From positions 1 to 64,000 of the forward strand of contig CALKFF010000003.1 of assembly GCA_938084585.1 (NCBI GenBank): 64,000 nt of DNA, in the 5' to 3' direction. The position numbers and the translations under genes are program-made. The DNA comes from an uncultured Flavobacteriales bacterium (GTDB lineage: Bacteria; Bacteroidota; Bacteroidia; Flavobacteriales_D; Sanyastnellaceae). A model generated the notes under the pieces. That model worked only from the letters and a program-made list of their open reading frames with translations, searched no databases and was not told the DNA's origin. Positions 27,638-36,391 of this stretch are shown here, piece by piece (the stretch's first letter is position 1; each line of letters starts with the position of its first letter).

Positions 27638-29425
27638 ATGTTTGACATCATCGAATTGAACGGCAAGAAAGTTGCCGAACTGCGACAAATCGCAGGCAAG
27701 CTCGGAATCACCCGGCTCGACAAACTGAAAAAACAGGACTTGGTGTACAGCATTTTGGACGCACAAGCGGCCCAACCTGCAGACAAGTCCGACAAGAAAT
27801 CCGCCCCCAAAGGCCGCGCGAAATCCGCCAAGCCGAACGACGACGGCGCTGAATCCCCCAAGGAGGACCAGACCACACGCTCGCGTTCTCATAAGCCCCG
27901 CGGAGAACAGGGCAAAGACGAAGACAAGAAGGAGGCACGCACGCCTGAATCCGGGTCCAACGACAACAAGGAAAACAAGGACAAAGACGGAGGCAAGCGA
28001 GAAGATGGCCGTCGTCAAGGCGAAAGCATGCGCGAGCGCCGCGACCGCCGACGGAAGGAATCCCAAGAGGGTGGCCAGTCCAACGACAACAAGGACAACA
28101 AGGAAGGCCAGGGCCGCAACGACCGTGGAGACCGCAACGACCGCGGCGGACGCGACCGCAACCGCAACGACCGCGACCGCAACCGGAACGACCGGGGAGA
28201 TCGGAACGACCGAGGAGATCGGAACGACCGCAACGACCGCGACCGCAATCGGAACAACCGGAACCGCCGCGACCCCTTCATCTCCGAGCCTGAAGAGCAC
28301 GGCTTCGATTTCGACGGCATCGTCCAAACCGAGGGTGTGGTGGAAGTCCAGCCCGAGGGACATGCGTTCTTGCGGTCCGCCGACTACAACTACTTGAATT
28401 CTCCGGACGACGTGTACGTCTCTGGAAAGCAGCTCAAGCAATTTGGCCTCCAAACGGGCGACACGGTGGTGGCCGACATCCGCCCGCCACGCATCGGCGA
28501 GAAGTACTACCCCTTGATTGGCGTGAAGAGCGTCAACGGCCGCAGCCCTGAGTGGATTCGCAACCGCGTGCCATTCAAATTCTTGACGCCGTTGTTCCCA
28601 CAGGAGCGCTTCAAACTCAGCACTTCTCGCGGCACGGTGAGCACGCGCTTGATGGACCTCTTTGCCCCCATCGGAAAAGGGCAACGCGGCATGATTGTGT
28701 CGCAGCCCAAAACAGGAAAAACCACCTTGTTGAAGGACGTGGCCAACGCCATCAGCCTGAACCACCCCGAGGTGTACCTCATCATCTTGTTGATCGACGA
28801 GCGTCCGGAAGAAGTGACCGACATGAAGCGCAGCGTGAACGCAGAGGTCATTGCCTCTACGTTTGACGAGCCGGCGGACCGCCACGTGCGCATTGCGAAT
28901 TTGGTCTTGGAGAAGGCCAAGCGCATGGTGGAATGCGGCCACGACGTCTGCATCCTGCTTGACTCGATCACACGCTTGGCAAGGGCCTACAACACGGTGT
29001 CCCCGTCTTCAGGAAAGATCCTGTCCGGCGGTGTGGAAGCGAATGCCCTCCAAAAGCCCAAGCGCTTCTTCGGGGCGGCCCGCAACATCGAAAATGGCGG
29101 ATCGCTGTCCATCATCGCCACCGCCCTCACCGAGACTGGATCCAAGATGGACGAGGTGATTTTCGAGGAATTCAAGGGCACGGGCAACATGGAACTCCAG
29201 CTCGACCGCCGCATTTCCAACCGCCGCATCTACCCTGCCATCGACATCTTGGCCTCGGGCACGCGACGTGAAGACTTGCTCATGGACAAGAGCGACTTGC
29301 AACGCATCTGGATCCTGCGCAAGCACTTGGCCGACATGAACAGCGTCGAAGCCATGGAATTCGTGAAGGACCGCGTGGAAGGCTCTCGCAACAACGAGGA
29401 CTTCTTGGCGAGCATGAACGGCTGA
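27638..29425 (+). CDS. rho: Transcription termination factor Rho with disordered insert
   Basis: 595 residues, against about 420 in E. coli. Rho N-terminal helices (1-45: [31 protein letters not shown]), then a charged low-complexity insert (about 46-205) ending in DRNDRNRNN-like runs, the cold-shock RNA-binding domain ([15 protein letters not shown]), and the ATPase: Walker [12 protein letters not shown] near residue 355, [27 protein letters not shown], the Q/R loops ([14 protein letters not shown]) and [12 protein letters not shown]-dependent hexameric helicase that ends transcription. The insert matches what is known for Bacteroidetes Rho, where a disordered region promotes condensate formation. 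Confidence 0.97.
   Translation: MFDIIELNGKKVAELRQIAGKLGITRLDKLKKQDLVYSILDAQAAQPADKSDKKSAPKGRAKSAKPNDDGAESPKEDQTTRSRSHKPRGEQGKDEDKKEARTPESGSNDNKENKDKDGGKREDGRRQGESMRERRDRRRKESQEGGQSNDNKDNKEGQGRNDRGDRNDRGGRDRNRNDRDRNRNDRGDRNDRGDRNDRNDRDRNRNNRNRRDPFISEPEEHGFDFDGIVQTEGVVEVQPEGHAFLRSADYNYLNSPDDVYVSGKQLKQFGLQTGDTVVADIRPPRIGEKYYPLIGVKSVNGRSPEWIRNRVPFKFLTPLFPQERFKLSTSRGTVSTRLMDLFAPIGKGQRGMIVSQPKTGKTTLLKDVANAISLNHPEVYLIILLIDERPEEVTDMKRSVNAEVIASTFDEPADRHVRIANLVLEKAKRMVECGHDVCILLDSITRLARAYNTVSPSSGKILSGGVEANALQKPKRFFGAARNIENGGSLSIIATALTETGSKMDEVIFEEFKGTGNMELQLDRRISNRRIYPAIDILASGTRREDLLMDKSDLQRIWILRKHLADMNSVEAMEFVKDRVEGSRNNEDFLASMNG
28115..28272 (+). repeat. Degenerate tandem repeat encoding the Rho Asn/Asp/Arg-rich tract
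   Basis: About 155 bases made of 6-18 base units such as AACGACCGC, GACCGCAACC and GGAGATCGGAACGACCG, the last present twice in tandem. Encodes N-D-R and D-R-N-R-N units. Units differ at third positions, suggesting old slippage followed by drift. Confidence 0.8.
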
Positions 29426-29429
29426 TCTC

Positions 29430-30011
29430 ATGCCACGCGCCAAGACGCTGGCCTCCTGCCTCGCCCTCATTGCAGGGTACGTCTTGTTCAAGGCGGTTTC
29501 CTCCGAATGGGTCTTGGCCGAGCGGGCTGTGGCCCTGGGCGGCATGTACCATTGGACCGCGCTTGTGACCCTGGTCGTCGGATGGTCCGTCGCCATGGTC
29601 CGGCAAGGATGGAGCGCAGGCTCTTGGGTCGGCGACGTGAAACAGCTTCTGCAACCCACCTTCACTTACGCCCTGTTGGCGGCCGTGGCCGTGTACGGGT
29701 GGAACCACGTGTGGGCGAAGGAATCCACCGAGCTTCGTAAATCCATCCGAATCGCCCAGGTGGAAGAGTTCACCAAGTCCGACGCTGCATTTGAAGACTA
29801 CCTGTTGACGTTGCCGCTGGGACAGCGGGACGCCATGCCTGACCGGGAGACCGTTCGTACCCAAGCGATTTCACAGGTCGAGTGGATGATGTCCGGAGGG
29901 GTAACGTTTGCACTTTCCTTGTTGATGTACATTTTTGCAGCAGCCCTTCTTTCTGCGGTGGCTTCGCTGTTGCTGCATCAGATTTGGGGAATCCGACCGT
30001 TCCAAGGATGA
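29430..30011 (+). CDS. DUF4199-like four-helix membrane protein
   Basis: 193 residues, four base pairs after rho. Four hydrophobic segments at about residues 5-25, 38-58, 72-90 and 148-180, with a polar loop in the middle (ESTELRKSIRIAQVEEFTKSD). This pattern and the C-terminal TFALSLLMYIFAAALLSAVASLLLHQ resemble DUF4199 proteins, Bacteroidetes inner membrane proteins of unknown function. Overlaps the PorT gene (ATGA), so probably cotranscribed with it. Confidence 0.68.
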   Translation: MPRAKTLASCLALIAGYVLFKAVSSEWVLAERAVALGGMYHWTALVTLVVGWSVAMVRQGWSAGSWVGDVKQLLQPTFTYALLAAVAVYGWNHVWAKESTELRKSIRIAQVEEFTKSDAAFEDYLLTLPLGQRDAMPDRETVRTQAISQVEWMMSGGVTFALSLLMYIFAAALLSAVASLLLHQIWGIRPFQG

Positions 30012-30727
30012 CAACCCGCACACACATGGCCCCCGTCAGAAACATCCTCTTCCTGCTCTCCTTTGTGGCTTGCTCACTGACCGTGCATGCCCAAGGTGTG
30101 GGTCGGAAGAACCTGCCAAACTTCGACAACCGCCCCTACCACTTTGGGTTCATGTTGTCGGCAAACCGCAGCGATTTCAACTTCGCCATGGCCGACAGCT
30201 TGGCCGACGACGTGCGTGGCATTTCCAACTTGCCTCAAGCTGGATTCAACATGCACTTGATGGCGTCGTACACGCTGAGCCGACACATGCGCCTGCGCTT
30301 CGAGCCGGGGTTGAGCTTCCAAGACCGCGCGCTGAATTACCGATTTGCGGGCCAAGCAGACGTGGTGCGCCGCACCGAGGCGGTCAACTTGGACATCCCG
30401 CTGCTGCTCAAGTACCGGACCGACCGGCTGGACAACTTCGCGGCGTACGCCCTGTTTGGGGTGAAGTACATGCGGGACTTTCAATCCCAAGAAAACGTCA
30501 ACCAGCAGCTTCAATCGGACAACATTTTGCGGTTGCAATCCGGGAACTTCGCGGCCGACCTAGGAGCGGGCATCGACTTGTTCTTGCCCTTTTTCAAACT
30601 CTCCATCCAAGCGAAGACGGAACAAGGCCTCATCAACGTCCTCATTCCTGACGACAGCAACTACGCCAACCCCCTGGAATTCCTGCGTTCGCGCAGCTTT
30701 GTGTTGTCCTTCTGCTTTGAAGGATGA
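30008..30727 (+). CDS. porT: PorT-family outer membrane protein of type IX secretion
   Basis: 239 residues. Signal peptide to about residue 28 (SLTVHAQ), then an eight-strand-type outer membrane barrel: YHFGFMLSANRSDFNF, MASYTLSRHMRLRFEPGLSFQDR, VNLDIPLLLKYRTDR, AADLGAGIDLFLPFFKLSIQAKTEQGL. The FxxG(F/L)xxxxNxxDF opening and PLLLKYR strand match PorT/SprT, an outer membrane protein needed for type IX secretion. Consistent with the five T9SS cargo proteins encoded in this window. Overlaps both neighbours by ATGA. Confidence 0.8.
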   Translation: MTTRTHMAPVRNILFLLSFVACSLTVHAQGVGRKNLPNFDNRPYHFGFMLSANRSDFNFAMADSLADDVRGISNLPQAGFNMHLMASYTLSRHMRLRFEPGLSFQDRALNYRFAGQADVVRRTEAVNLDIPLLLKYRTDRLDNFAAYALFGVKYMRDFQSQENVNQQLQSDNILRLQSGNFAADLGAGIDLFLPFFKLSIQAKTEQGLINVLIPDDSNYANPLEFLRSRSFVLSFCFEG

Positions 30728-31335
30728 ACGCCGGAAACAAGGACACCTACCTCACGTTGGAAGGGCCTTGCGAAGGGCTGTTCAAATCCAAAGGCAGCAA
30801 GCACTTCGGATACGGCTTTCCCATCCACGCTGAAGCGGAGGTCAAAAGTCATCTCGAAGCCATCCGAAAATCCCACCATACCGCTCGGCACGTCGCCTAC
30901 GCATGGATGATCGGGTTCAACGGCGACCACTTCAGGTCCAGCGACGATGGCGAACCAAGCAACAGCGCAGGACCGCCCATCCTGGGGGTGATTCGGTCCC
31001 ACGACCTGACCAACGTCATGTTCGCGGTCGTCCGCTACTTCGGGGGTGTCAAACTTGGCGTGGGTGGGCTGATTGAGGCGTACCGAGAAGGGGCTGCCGA
31101 CGCCCTGGCCCACGGACACATCGTGGAACGCATCCGAACCCAGCGTGTGCGCGTGGCCTTTGCCTACGAGCACATGGGGGTGGTCATGGGGTTGCTGAAG
31201 CGGGCTGGCCTGTCGCCGGCCAACACGGACTTCAACATGACCTGTTCGCTCGATGTGGACGTGCGGTTGAACGACCTCGAAGCCTTCAAGCATTCGGTCG
31301 CGCAGACCAGGATCGCCGAAGCCAAAGACGTTTAA
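30724..31335 (+). CDS. yigZ: YigZ/IMPACT-family protein
   Basis: 203 residues. N-terminal Impact domain: KGSKHFGYGFPI, ARHVAYAWMIG, SSDDGEPSNSAGPPIL, MFAVVRYFGGVKLGVGGLIEAYREGA. C-terminal ferredoxin-like domain (VAFAYEHMGVVMGLLKRAG). The family is implicated in translation regulation, and IMPACT proteins bind translation factors; the bacterial role is not settled. Last gene of the rho-DUF4199-porT-yigZ cluster; its stop overlaps the stop of the convergent methyltransferase by three to four bases. Confidence 0.92.
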   Translation: MNAGNKDTYLTLEGPCEGLFKSKGSKHFGYGFPIHAEAEVKSHLEAIRKSHHTARHVAYAWMIGFNGDHFRSSDDGEPSNSAGPPILGVIRSHDLTNVMFAVVRYFGGVKLGVGGLIEAYREGAADALAHGHIVERIRTQRVRVAFAYEHMGVVMGLLKRAGLSPANTDFNMTCSLDVDVRLNDLEAFKHSVAQTRIAEAKDV

Positions 31336-32105
31336 ACCGCCGGCTTGGTCACCTTGTAAATCCAGCGCTCCTCCCCGAGACTGTAACGCCTGAACCGCGC
31401 TTCGCCCAGCGTGTCCTTCATGTCGACCACATCCACCTCGAATCCAGCTTCCTTCAACCGCTTGGGGTAGTCTTTGTGACCGTACAACCGAACGTGGTCT
31501 TGTTGCCAGTAAAGGCGCTCCCGTTCCATGGGGTCAGTGACATTGGGGTCTTCAGCCGTGTCGCCGTCTTTGTAGTTCACGGGCACCTGCAAAATGCCCC
31601 AGCCACCAGGCTTCATGACCCGGCAAAACTCCTTCAGCACCTGTCGGTCGTCCTCCACATGTTCCAACAAATGGTTCGCCATCAACACGTCGAAGGTGTT
31701 GTCGTCAAAGGGGATGTCGTGGCAATCGAAATGGTGGTCGGCCCAAGGGCTGTTCAAATCCGCGGTGATGTACTCCAACGACGTCTGGTTCTTGAACCGC
31801 TTCAGAAAGCAGTATTCCGGCGCGAGGTGAAGCATCTTCCCCTGCGTGGTGAAGAATGAGGTCGACCCTTTCAAATAGGCCCAGACAGCCCGGTGGCGTT
31901 CCAGGCTCAGGGAATGGGGGGCCAAGGCGTTGGCGCGGCTTCGCACACGTCCGTAGGGCAACATCTTCCGGTACGATTTGCCGACGATGGGGTCTTCCAG
32001 GGAGTTGCCTGCATACGTCCACGCCACGCTCTGCAACGCCAAATGCGCCCCGCGTTGCAACACTGTGCGAGGCACCCACCTCGTCAACACACTGACCAAT
32101 CCCAT
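31332..32105 (-). CDS. Class I SAM-dependent methyltransferase
   Basis: 257 residues. C-terminal half is a Rossmann methyltransferase: MLHLAPEYCF (motif I variant), YITADLNSPWADHHFDCHDIPFDDNTFDVLMANHLLEHVEDD, FCRVMKPGGWGILQVPV. The N-terminal 80 residues are Arg/His-rich without a clear domain. The HLAPE-x(n)-TADL form is common in Bacteroidetes methyltransferases near cell-surface sugar genes; the substrate is unknown. A -7 box four bases before the start (TATTTTTA) lies inside the T-tract of the preceding terminator. Confidence 0.85.
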   Translation of the reverse strand: MGLVSVLTRWVPRTVLQRGAHLALQSVAWTYAGNSLEDPIVGKSYRKMLPYGRVRSRANALAPHSLSLERHRAVWAYLKGSTSFFTTQGKMLHLAPEYCFLKRFKNQTSLEYITADLNSPWADHHFDCHDIPFDDNTFDVLMANHLLEHVEDDRQVLKEFCRVMKPGGWGILQVPVNYKDGDTAEDPNVTDPMERERLYWQQDHVRLYGHKDYPKRLKEAGFEVDVVDMKDTLGEARFRRYSLGEERWIYKVTKPAV

Positions 32106-32109
32106 GGGC

Positions 32110-32117
32110 TAAAAATA
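32110..32117 (-). promoter_or_regulatory. Candidate -7 box of the methyltransferase gene
   Basis: TATTTTTA on the minus strand followed by GCCC and the ATG at 32105, so the transcript would start at or beside the start codon. The same bases are the T-rich tail of the terminator at 32117-32142. Confidence 0.35.
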
Positions 32118-32146
32118 AGGCGGGACCTCTCGGCCCCGCCTTTTCA
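32111..32146 (-). terminator. Intrinsic terminator of the FG-GAP protein gene
   Basis: On the minus strand: AAGGCGGG, 10-base loop, CCCGCCTT, then TATTTTTA, 24 bases after the stop. Symmetric enough (AAAA on the other side) to work on both strands. Confidence 0.85.
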
Positions 32147-32165
32147 ACTCAAGTCAATCTTAAGG

Positions 32166-34985
32166 TCACTTGACCACGAGGGTTTGGTGTTGCGCCTGGC
32201 CTTTCCGGACCACACGCAAGGTGTACCAACCGGCGGGCCAGTTCACCTGCAGATCGCCAGTCCACGCACCCTCAAACACCACACGACCTTGGACGTCCAC
32301 AACGGTCATGGGCGTGCCGCCCGCCAAGCCGCGCACAGCCAGCACGTCGCCTCGGTTCACGGGGTTGGGTCCCACGGTCCAAGCGCCGTTCTCTTGCTCC
32401 GCCAACGACGAGGTGCCTTCCACTGTGATGGTGGTGGGCACGCGGTCTGAAGCGCACTCCACTGGGAGAGGCTCCGCTTGCCACGCGTAGAAGAAGTAGT
32501 AGTACTGCAAGCTTGGTCCTGCTGTGCTGTTGGTCACGGTCAGAAGGTCTCCCACCTCGTAGGGGTAGTTCAAATCTGAGTCGGTCCCTTCGCGCCACAA
32601 CTGTGGATCGTTTGTGGTGCAGCGGAGACCGTAGTTGGCCCCAGGCTCAATGTCCCAGCCCAACTCCAACACAAACGTGCCGTCCGTGACGTTCTGGGTG
32701 GTGCTTTCAAGGACCATTCCGAATTCGTTGATCAACTCGAAGGAGCGCTCGAACGTGCCGTTGGCGTAGAGGGTGACGCTGTTCAAGCGAATGTCCTCAT
32801 GCACGTCAAACTCGAGCCAGCGCTGGCTGTTGGTGTGGTACGCCCCACCTGGTTGGTTCTGGATTTCTCCGCCAATTTGGGTTTCCCCGGCATTCACACG
32901 GACATCCTCCGCCCAGTAAGTCACCGTCGCGTCGACCATCGGGCTGAAATCGTTGCCCGTGGCCACCGCGTTGCCGCCCATGGCCGCGTCGTACCAGGTG
33001 ATGTTTTCTCCTGTCGCGTTCAAATCAACCAAGGCTGGGGCGGGAATGGTTTGGTCTGGGGTGACAGTTGGGTTTTCCAACGGCGCGTCATACACCTCCA
33101 CAAACAACGTGTCAGAGACCCCGTCGTTGCCGCAGATGTCCACGCTGTACACGGCATACGCTCCTGACGTCGCGACTTCAATGCTTTGGCTTTCCTCGCC
33201 AGTGGACCAAATGAAGTTGTCGGCGTTGGACGCCGTCAACGTCAACATGCCTCCGTCGCACAAGTTGACGTCTCCGTCCACAGCGATGGTCGGCACGTTG
33301 CCCACAATTTCAGTGACTGTGAGCAAGTTGCTGAAGCCCGCACATCCTGCGTCGTCGTAGACCAGCACAGAGTAAGCGCCGCCTGCGGACACCTCGGTCG
33401 TTGGCGTCTCCGCCCCGTTGGACCACTCGTAAGAAGCGAAGCCCTCCGGCGCAGTCAACGTCACCGATTCGCCTGGGCAGAAGCCCTCTGCACTGGCTGT
33501 CGCGGTCACGTCAACCGTGCAAGGCACTTCCAGGACGTTGTGGTATTGATCAATCGCAGGGTTGTCAATCACCGTTTCCAACCCGCTTGGCCACTTGACG
33601 GTGGCTTGCGTCACGGTCTCGTGCTGCCCCAGGCCGAAACGGCAGGCGAACGTGCAAGTGATGCCGTAGCTCTCGCCTCCGCGCACTTCGCGCACCATGG
33701 TGCCGAAGTCTCCAGTCAACTCCACCTTGGCACCCACCGCGTCGATGTTGCTTTCAAAGCCTTCCAAGTCGAAGGCGATCCAGTGGTTGTCGTTGCCATC
33801 GTTCACCCAAAGGATGTCGGGGTTCCCGTTGTCGGGGCTCACGTAGCTGTTGCCGTAGCTGGCGTAGACGTCCAACTGGCCGTCGCGGTTCACATCGCCC
33901 GACGCAAAGCTGTGCATTGTGTCGTTCCATGGGAACATGTTGGGCACCTCGGTGAACGTCATGTCGCCGTTGTTGCGGAAGAACCCGTCCGCACCGCCTG
34001 TGTAGATGAGGTCGACGAACCCGTCGTTGTCGAAGTCGTCCATCTTGGCCTGCAAGAAGAACCCTGTGACCTCCAATCCGCTGCCCGCGGTGATGTTGGT
34101 GAAATGGCCTGTGCCATCGTTCTCCAACAATTGAATGGTCGAGCTGTGGTTGGTCGCCAAGCAATCGAAATCGCCGTCGTTGTCGATGTCTGCAAAGTCT
34201 GTGGTCCAGCTCTGCTCGTACAACACCAATCCGCGCTCCAACGCTTCTTCTGTCCAACCGCCGTTGCCGTCGTTCACCCAGAGTTGGTTGATGCGGCGCG
34301 GATCTTGAGGGTCATTTACAAACTGGCGGCACTTGGCGATGAACAAATCGATGTCCCCGTCGCTGTCGAAGTCCGTCCACACCGTGCCGTAGTTGCCGCT
34401 GTGGTCGTTGCCTGGGTAGTCTTGCAGGTCGTAGTCCGTCAAGTCGATGAACTGGGGTGCGGGCGACAAAGTGCCGTCCTCGTTGCCTTGCCACATGCGG
34501 CTCAGCGCGTCGTCGTGGCAGCCAAACACATCCAGGACCCCGTCGTTGTCGATGTCCACCCAGTTGCACGCCTGCATGAACATGCTGCCGTCGGCCAGTT
34601 CCAACGTGTTGGACACGCCTGGTGCGGTGATGTGCTGGACGTGCACCCCGTCGTAGGAGCCGCCCGAGAACACATCCTTGTGGCCGTCGTTGTCAAAATC
34701 CGCGACACACATGCCCCACTGGCTGTTGTTGCTCACCTGTCCCAAGTTGTAATCGACGAATCCGCCTTCAGGGGTTTGGTACAACGTGTGGAGCGTGTTG
34801 CTCTGGTCCAAGACGATCAGGTCGTCGTAGCCGTCGCCGTCCATGTCCGCGAATCCAACGCACCCGCCGCTGTTGTACGTGTCGGGCAACAAGTTGCTGG
34901 CATTGGTGAACGTTTGGGCTTGGGCCACCGAGGCGGTCATCGCCAAGGCAAGGAGCCATGCGCTGTGTCTTGTAAATGTGTTCAT
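32166..34985 (-). CDS. Large FG-GAP/VCBS-repeat surface protein with T9SS type A tail
   Basis: 939 residues from MNTFTRHSAW; signal peptide to about residue 24 (ASVAQAQ). Residues about 25-400 hold at least seven FG-GAP/VCBS repeats with D-x-D-x-D-G calcium sites (FADMDGDGYDDLIV, VADFDNDGHKDVF, WVDIDNDGVLDVF, WTDFDSDGDIDLF). Then a CRTAC1/ASPIC-like segment (GAKVELTGDFGTMVREVRGGESYG), Ig-like modules (ESVTLTAPEGFASYEWSNG), a beta-sandwich region, and a type A sorting domain (TVGPNPVNRGD). An integrin-like surface adhesin or binding protein, exported by T9SS. Start 34985 preferred over ATG 35000 for the signal peptide. Confidence 0.9.
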   Translation of the reverse strand: MNTFTRHSAWLLALAMTASVAQAQTFTNASNLLPDTYNSGGCVGFADMDGDGYDDLIVLDQSNTLHTLYQTPEGGFVDYNLGQVSNNSQWGMCVADFDNDGHKDVFSGGSYDGVHVQHITAPGVSNTLELADGSMFMQACNWVDIDNDGVLDVFGCHDDALSRMWQGNEDGTLSPAPQFIDLTDYDLQDYPGNDHSGNYGTVWTDFDSDGDIDLFIAKCRQFVNDPQDPRRINQLWVNDGNGGWTEEALERGLVLYEQSWTTDFADIDNDGDFDCLATNHSSTIQLLENDGTGHFTNITAGSGLEVTGFFLQAKMDDFDNDGFVDLIYTGGADGFFRNNGDMTFTEVPNMFPWNDTMHSFASGDVNRDGQLDVYASYGNSYVSPDNGNPDILWVNDGNDNHWIAFDLEGFESNIDAVGAKVELTGDFGTMVREVRGGESYGITCTFACRFGLGQHETVTQATVKWPSGLETVIDNPAIDQYHNVLEVPCTVDVTATASAEGFCPGESVTLTAPEGFASYEWSNGAETPTTEVSAGGAYSVLVYDDAGCAGFSNLLTVTEIVGNVPTIAVDGDVNLCDGGMLTLTASNADNFIWSTGEESQSIEVATSGAYAVYSVDICGNDGVSDTLFVEVYDAPLENPTVTPDQTIPAPALVDLNATGENITWYDAAMGGNAVATGNDFSPMVDATVTYWAEDVRVNAGETQIGGEIQNQPGGAYHTNSQRWLEFDVHEDIRLNSVTLYANGTFERSFELINEFGMVLESTTQNVTDGTFVLELGWDIEPGANYGLRCTTNDPQLWREGTDSDLNYPYEVGDLLTVTNSTAGPSLQYYYFFYAWQAEPLPVECASDRVPTTITVEGTSSLAEQENGAWTVGPNPVNRGDVLAVRGLAGGTPMTVVDVQGRVVFEGAWTGDLQVNWPAGWYTLRVVRKGQAQHQTLVVK

Positions 34986-35015
34986 GAGTGCAGGTTTCAT
35001 TTCTGGTGTGGTTCG

Positions 35016-35023
35016 GCAATTTA
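35016..35023 (-). promoter_or_regulatory. Candidate -7 box of the FG-GAP protein gene
   Basis: TAAATTGC on the minus strand, the same TAnnTTGC form as before fabI, 30 bases from the start; divergent from the mtaB box. Confidence 0.3.
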
Positions 35024-35044
35024 ACACGGCATACGACCCGGAAG

Positions 35045-35072
35045 TTGCATCTGTTGGCCGATTGTACTTTTG
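35045..35072 (+). promoter_or_regulatory. mtaB promoter (-33 TTG, -7 TACTTTTG)
   Basis: TTG at 35045-35047, 17 bases, then TACTTTTG at 35065-35072, fitting both parts of the Bacteroidetes consensus. Only five bases (CGGCC) lie between the box and the ATG, so the mRNA should be leaderless. The best promoter in the window. Confidence 0.65.
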
Positions 35073-35077
35073 CGGCC

Positions 35078-36376
35078 ATGGTCCTGGGACACAAGGCGGC
35101 GTTTCACACGCTCGGATGCAAACTCAACTTCAGCGAAACGAGCACGTTGGCGAGGCAACTGGCCGAGGCAGGATACGCGCGTGTTCACATTGACGACGCC
35201 CCGGACGTGGTGGTCATCAACACTTGCAGCGTCACAGACCACGCCGACGCGAAGTGCCGCAACGCCGTCCGTCGCGCCATGCAAAGCAATCCGGAAGCCT
35301 ACGTGGTGGTGGTGGGATGCTACGCGCAACTGAAACCTGCTGAAATCGCGGACATCGACGGGGTTGACCTGGTGCTCGGCGCAGGCGAGAAATTCAATTT
35401 GGCAGACCACCTTGCCTCGGCCACCAAAGGGGATGAAGCGAAAGCCATTGCCGGAGAAATCAAAGAAGTGCGTGATTTCATCCCTGGGTTCTCGAGCGGG
35501 GACCGAACCAGGACATTCCTGAAGGTTCAAGACGGTTGCAACTATTTCTGCGCGTTTTGCACCATCCCCTTGGCCCGAGGGCGATCAAGAAGCGCCAACG
35601 TGGCCGACACTGTGGCACAAGCGCGCAAGGCCGTCGAAGCCGGAGCGAAGGAAATCGTCCTGACCGGCGTGAACATCGGAGACTTTGGCACAGCACACGG
35701 CGAAAGCCTGCTGGATTTGGCCAAGGCGCTGGACCGCGTCGACGGGGTGGAACGTTTCCGCATCTCCTCCATCGAACCCAATTTGTTGGAAGACGACCTC
35801 ATCGACTTTGTGGCCGCGTCGCAGAAATTCCAGCCCCATTTCCACATTCCCTTGCAATCGGGCTCCGACGACTTGCTGGCCGCGATGCGAAGACGCTACC
35901 GCACAGAGCTGTACGCCAGCCGCATCCGACGCATCCGCGAGAAGATGCCCCATGCGAGCATCGGCGTCGACGTCATCGTGGGCTTTCCGGGAGAAACGGA
36001 TGCGTTGTTCATGGAGACGGTGAACTTCATCAAGTCCCTCGACATCAGCTACCTGCACGTGTTCACCTACAGCGAGCGCCCCAACACAACGGCACTCCGA
36101 ATCGACGACGTCGTGCCTGTTCCAGTCCGAAAGGAACGCAACAAAACGCTGAGAAACGTGAGCTTGAAAGCGCAACGCGCCCACTACGAATCGCACCTCG
36201 ACAACGTGTTGCCGGTGCTGTTTGAGGAGGCGGAAGAGGACGGATTGCGCATGGGGTACACCCCCAATTACATCCGGGTGGCGGTGCCGTCCGCTGAGGT
36301 TCAAGGCAACGTGGTTCGGTCTGTGACGTTGGACCGCATTGACCCCATGGGATGGGTGCACGGCAGCCTGGCCTGA
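35078..36376 (+). CDS. mtaB: tRNA (N6-threonylcarbamoyladenosine 2-methylthio) transferase MtaB
   Basis: 432 residues. Radical-SAM methylthiotransferase that turns t6A37 of tRNA into ms2t6A. N-terminal MTTase domain with its three cysteines (FHTLGCKLN, INTCSVT, VVGCYAQ), radical SAM cluster motif GCNYFCAFCTIP, GVNIGDFG, IGVDVIVGFPGET and a C-terminal TRAM-like domain. The TLGCKLN form and length mark MtaB rather than MiaB or RimO. Start ATG 35078 chosen because homology begins there and a -7 box sits five bases upstream; the track's earlier start would run through that promoter. Confidence 0.92.
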   Translation: MVLGHKAAFHTLGCKLNFSETSTLARQLAEAGYARVHIDDAPDVVVINTCSVTDHADAKCRNAVRRAMQSNPEAYVVVVGCYAQLKPAEIADIDGVDLVLGAGEKFNLADHLASATKGDEAKAIAGEIKEVRDFIPGFSSGDRTRTFLKVQDGCNYFCAFCTIPLARGRSRSANVADTVAQARKAVEAGAKEIVLTGVNIGDFGTAHGESLLDLAKALDRVDGVERFRISSIEPNLLEDDLIDFVAASQKFQPHFHIPLQSGSDDLLAAMRRRYRTELYASRIRRIREKMPHASIGVDVIVGFPGETDALFMETVNFIKSLDISYLHVFTYSERPNTTALRIDDVVPVPVRKERNKTLRNVSLKAQRAHYESHLDNVLPVLFEEAEEDGLRMGYTPNYIRVAVPSAEVQGNVVRSVTLDRIDPMGWVHGSLA

Positions 36377-36378
36377 CG

Positions 36379-36386
36379 TAGCTTCG
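36379..36386 (+). promoter_or_regulatory. Candidate -7 box of lgt
   Basis: TAGCTTCG, five bases before the lgt ATG and beginning three bases after the mtaB stop. Predicts a leaderless lgt mRNA besides read-through from mtaB. Confidence 0.42.
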
Positions 36387-36391
36387 CCCGC

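Noticed and set aside
28115-28272. Repeats that might be read as a CRISPR array
   Set aside because: Units are short, degenerate and in frame with the Rho Asn/Asp/Arg tract; no spacers.
33186-35024. 612-codon open frame antisense to the FG-GAP protein
   Set aside because: Val/His-rich mirror of the Asp-rich repeats; not a real gene.
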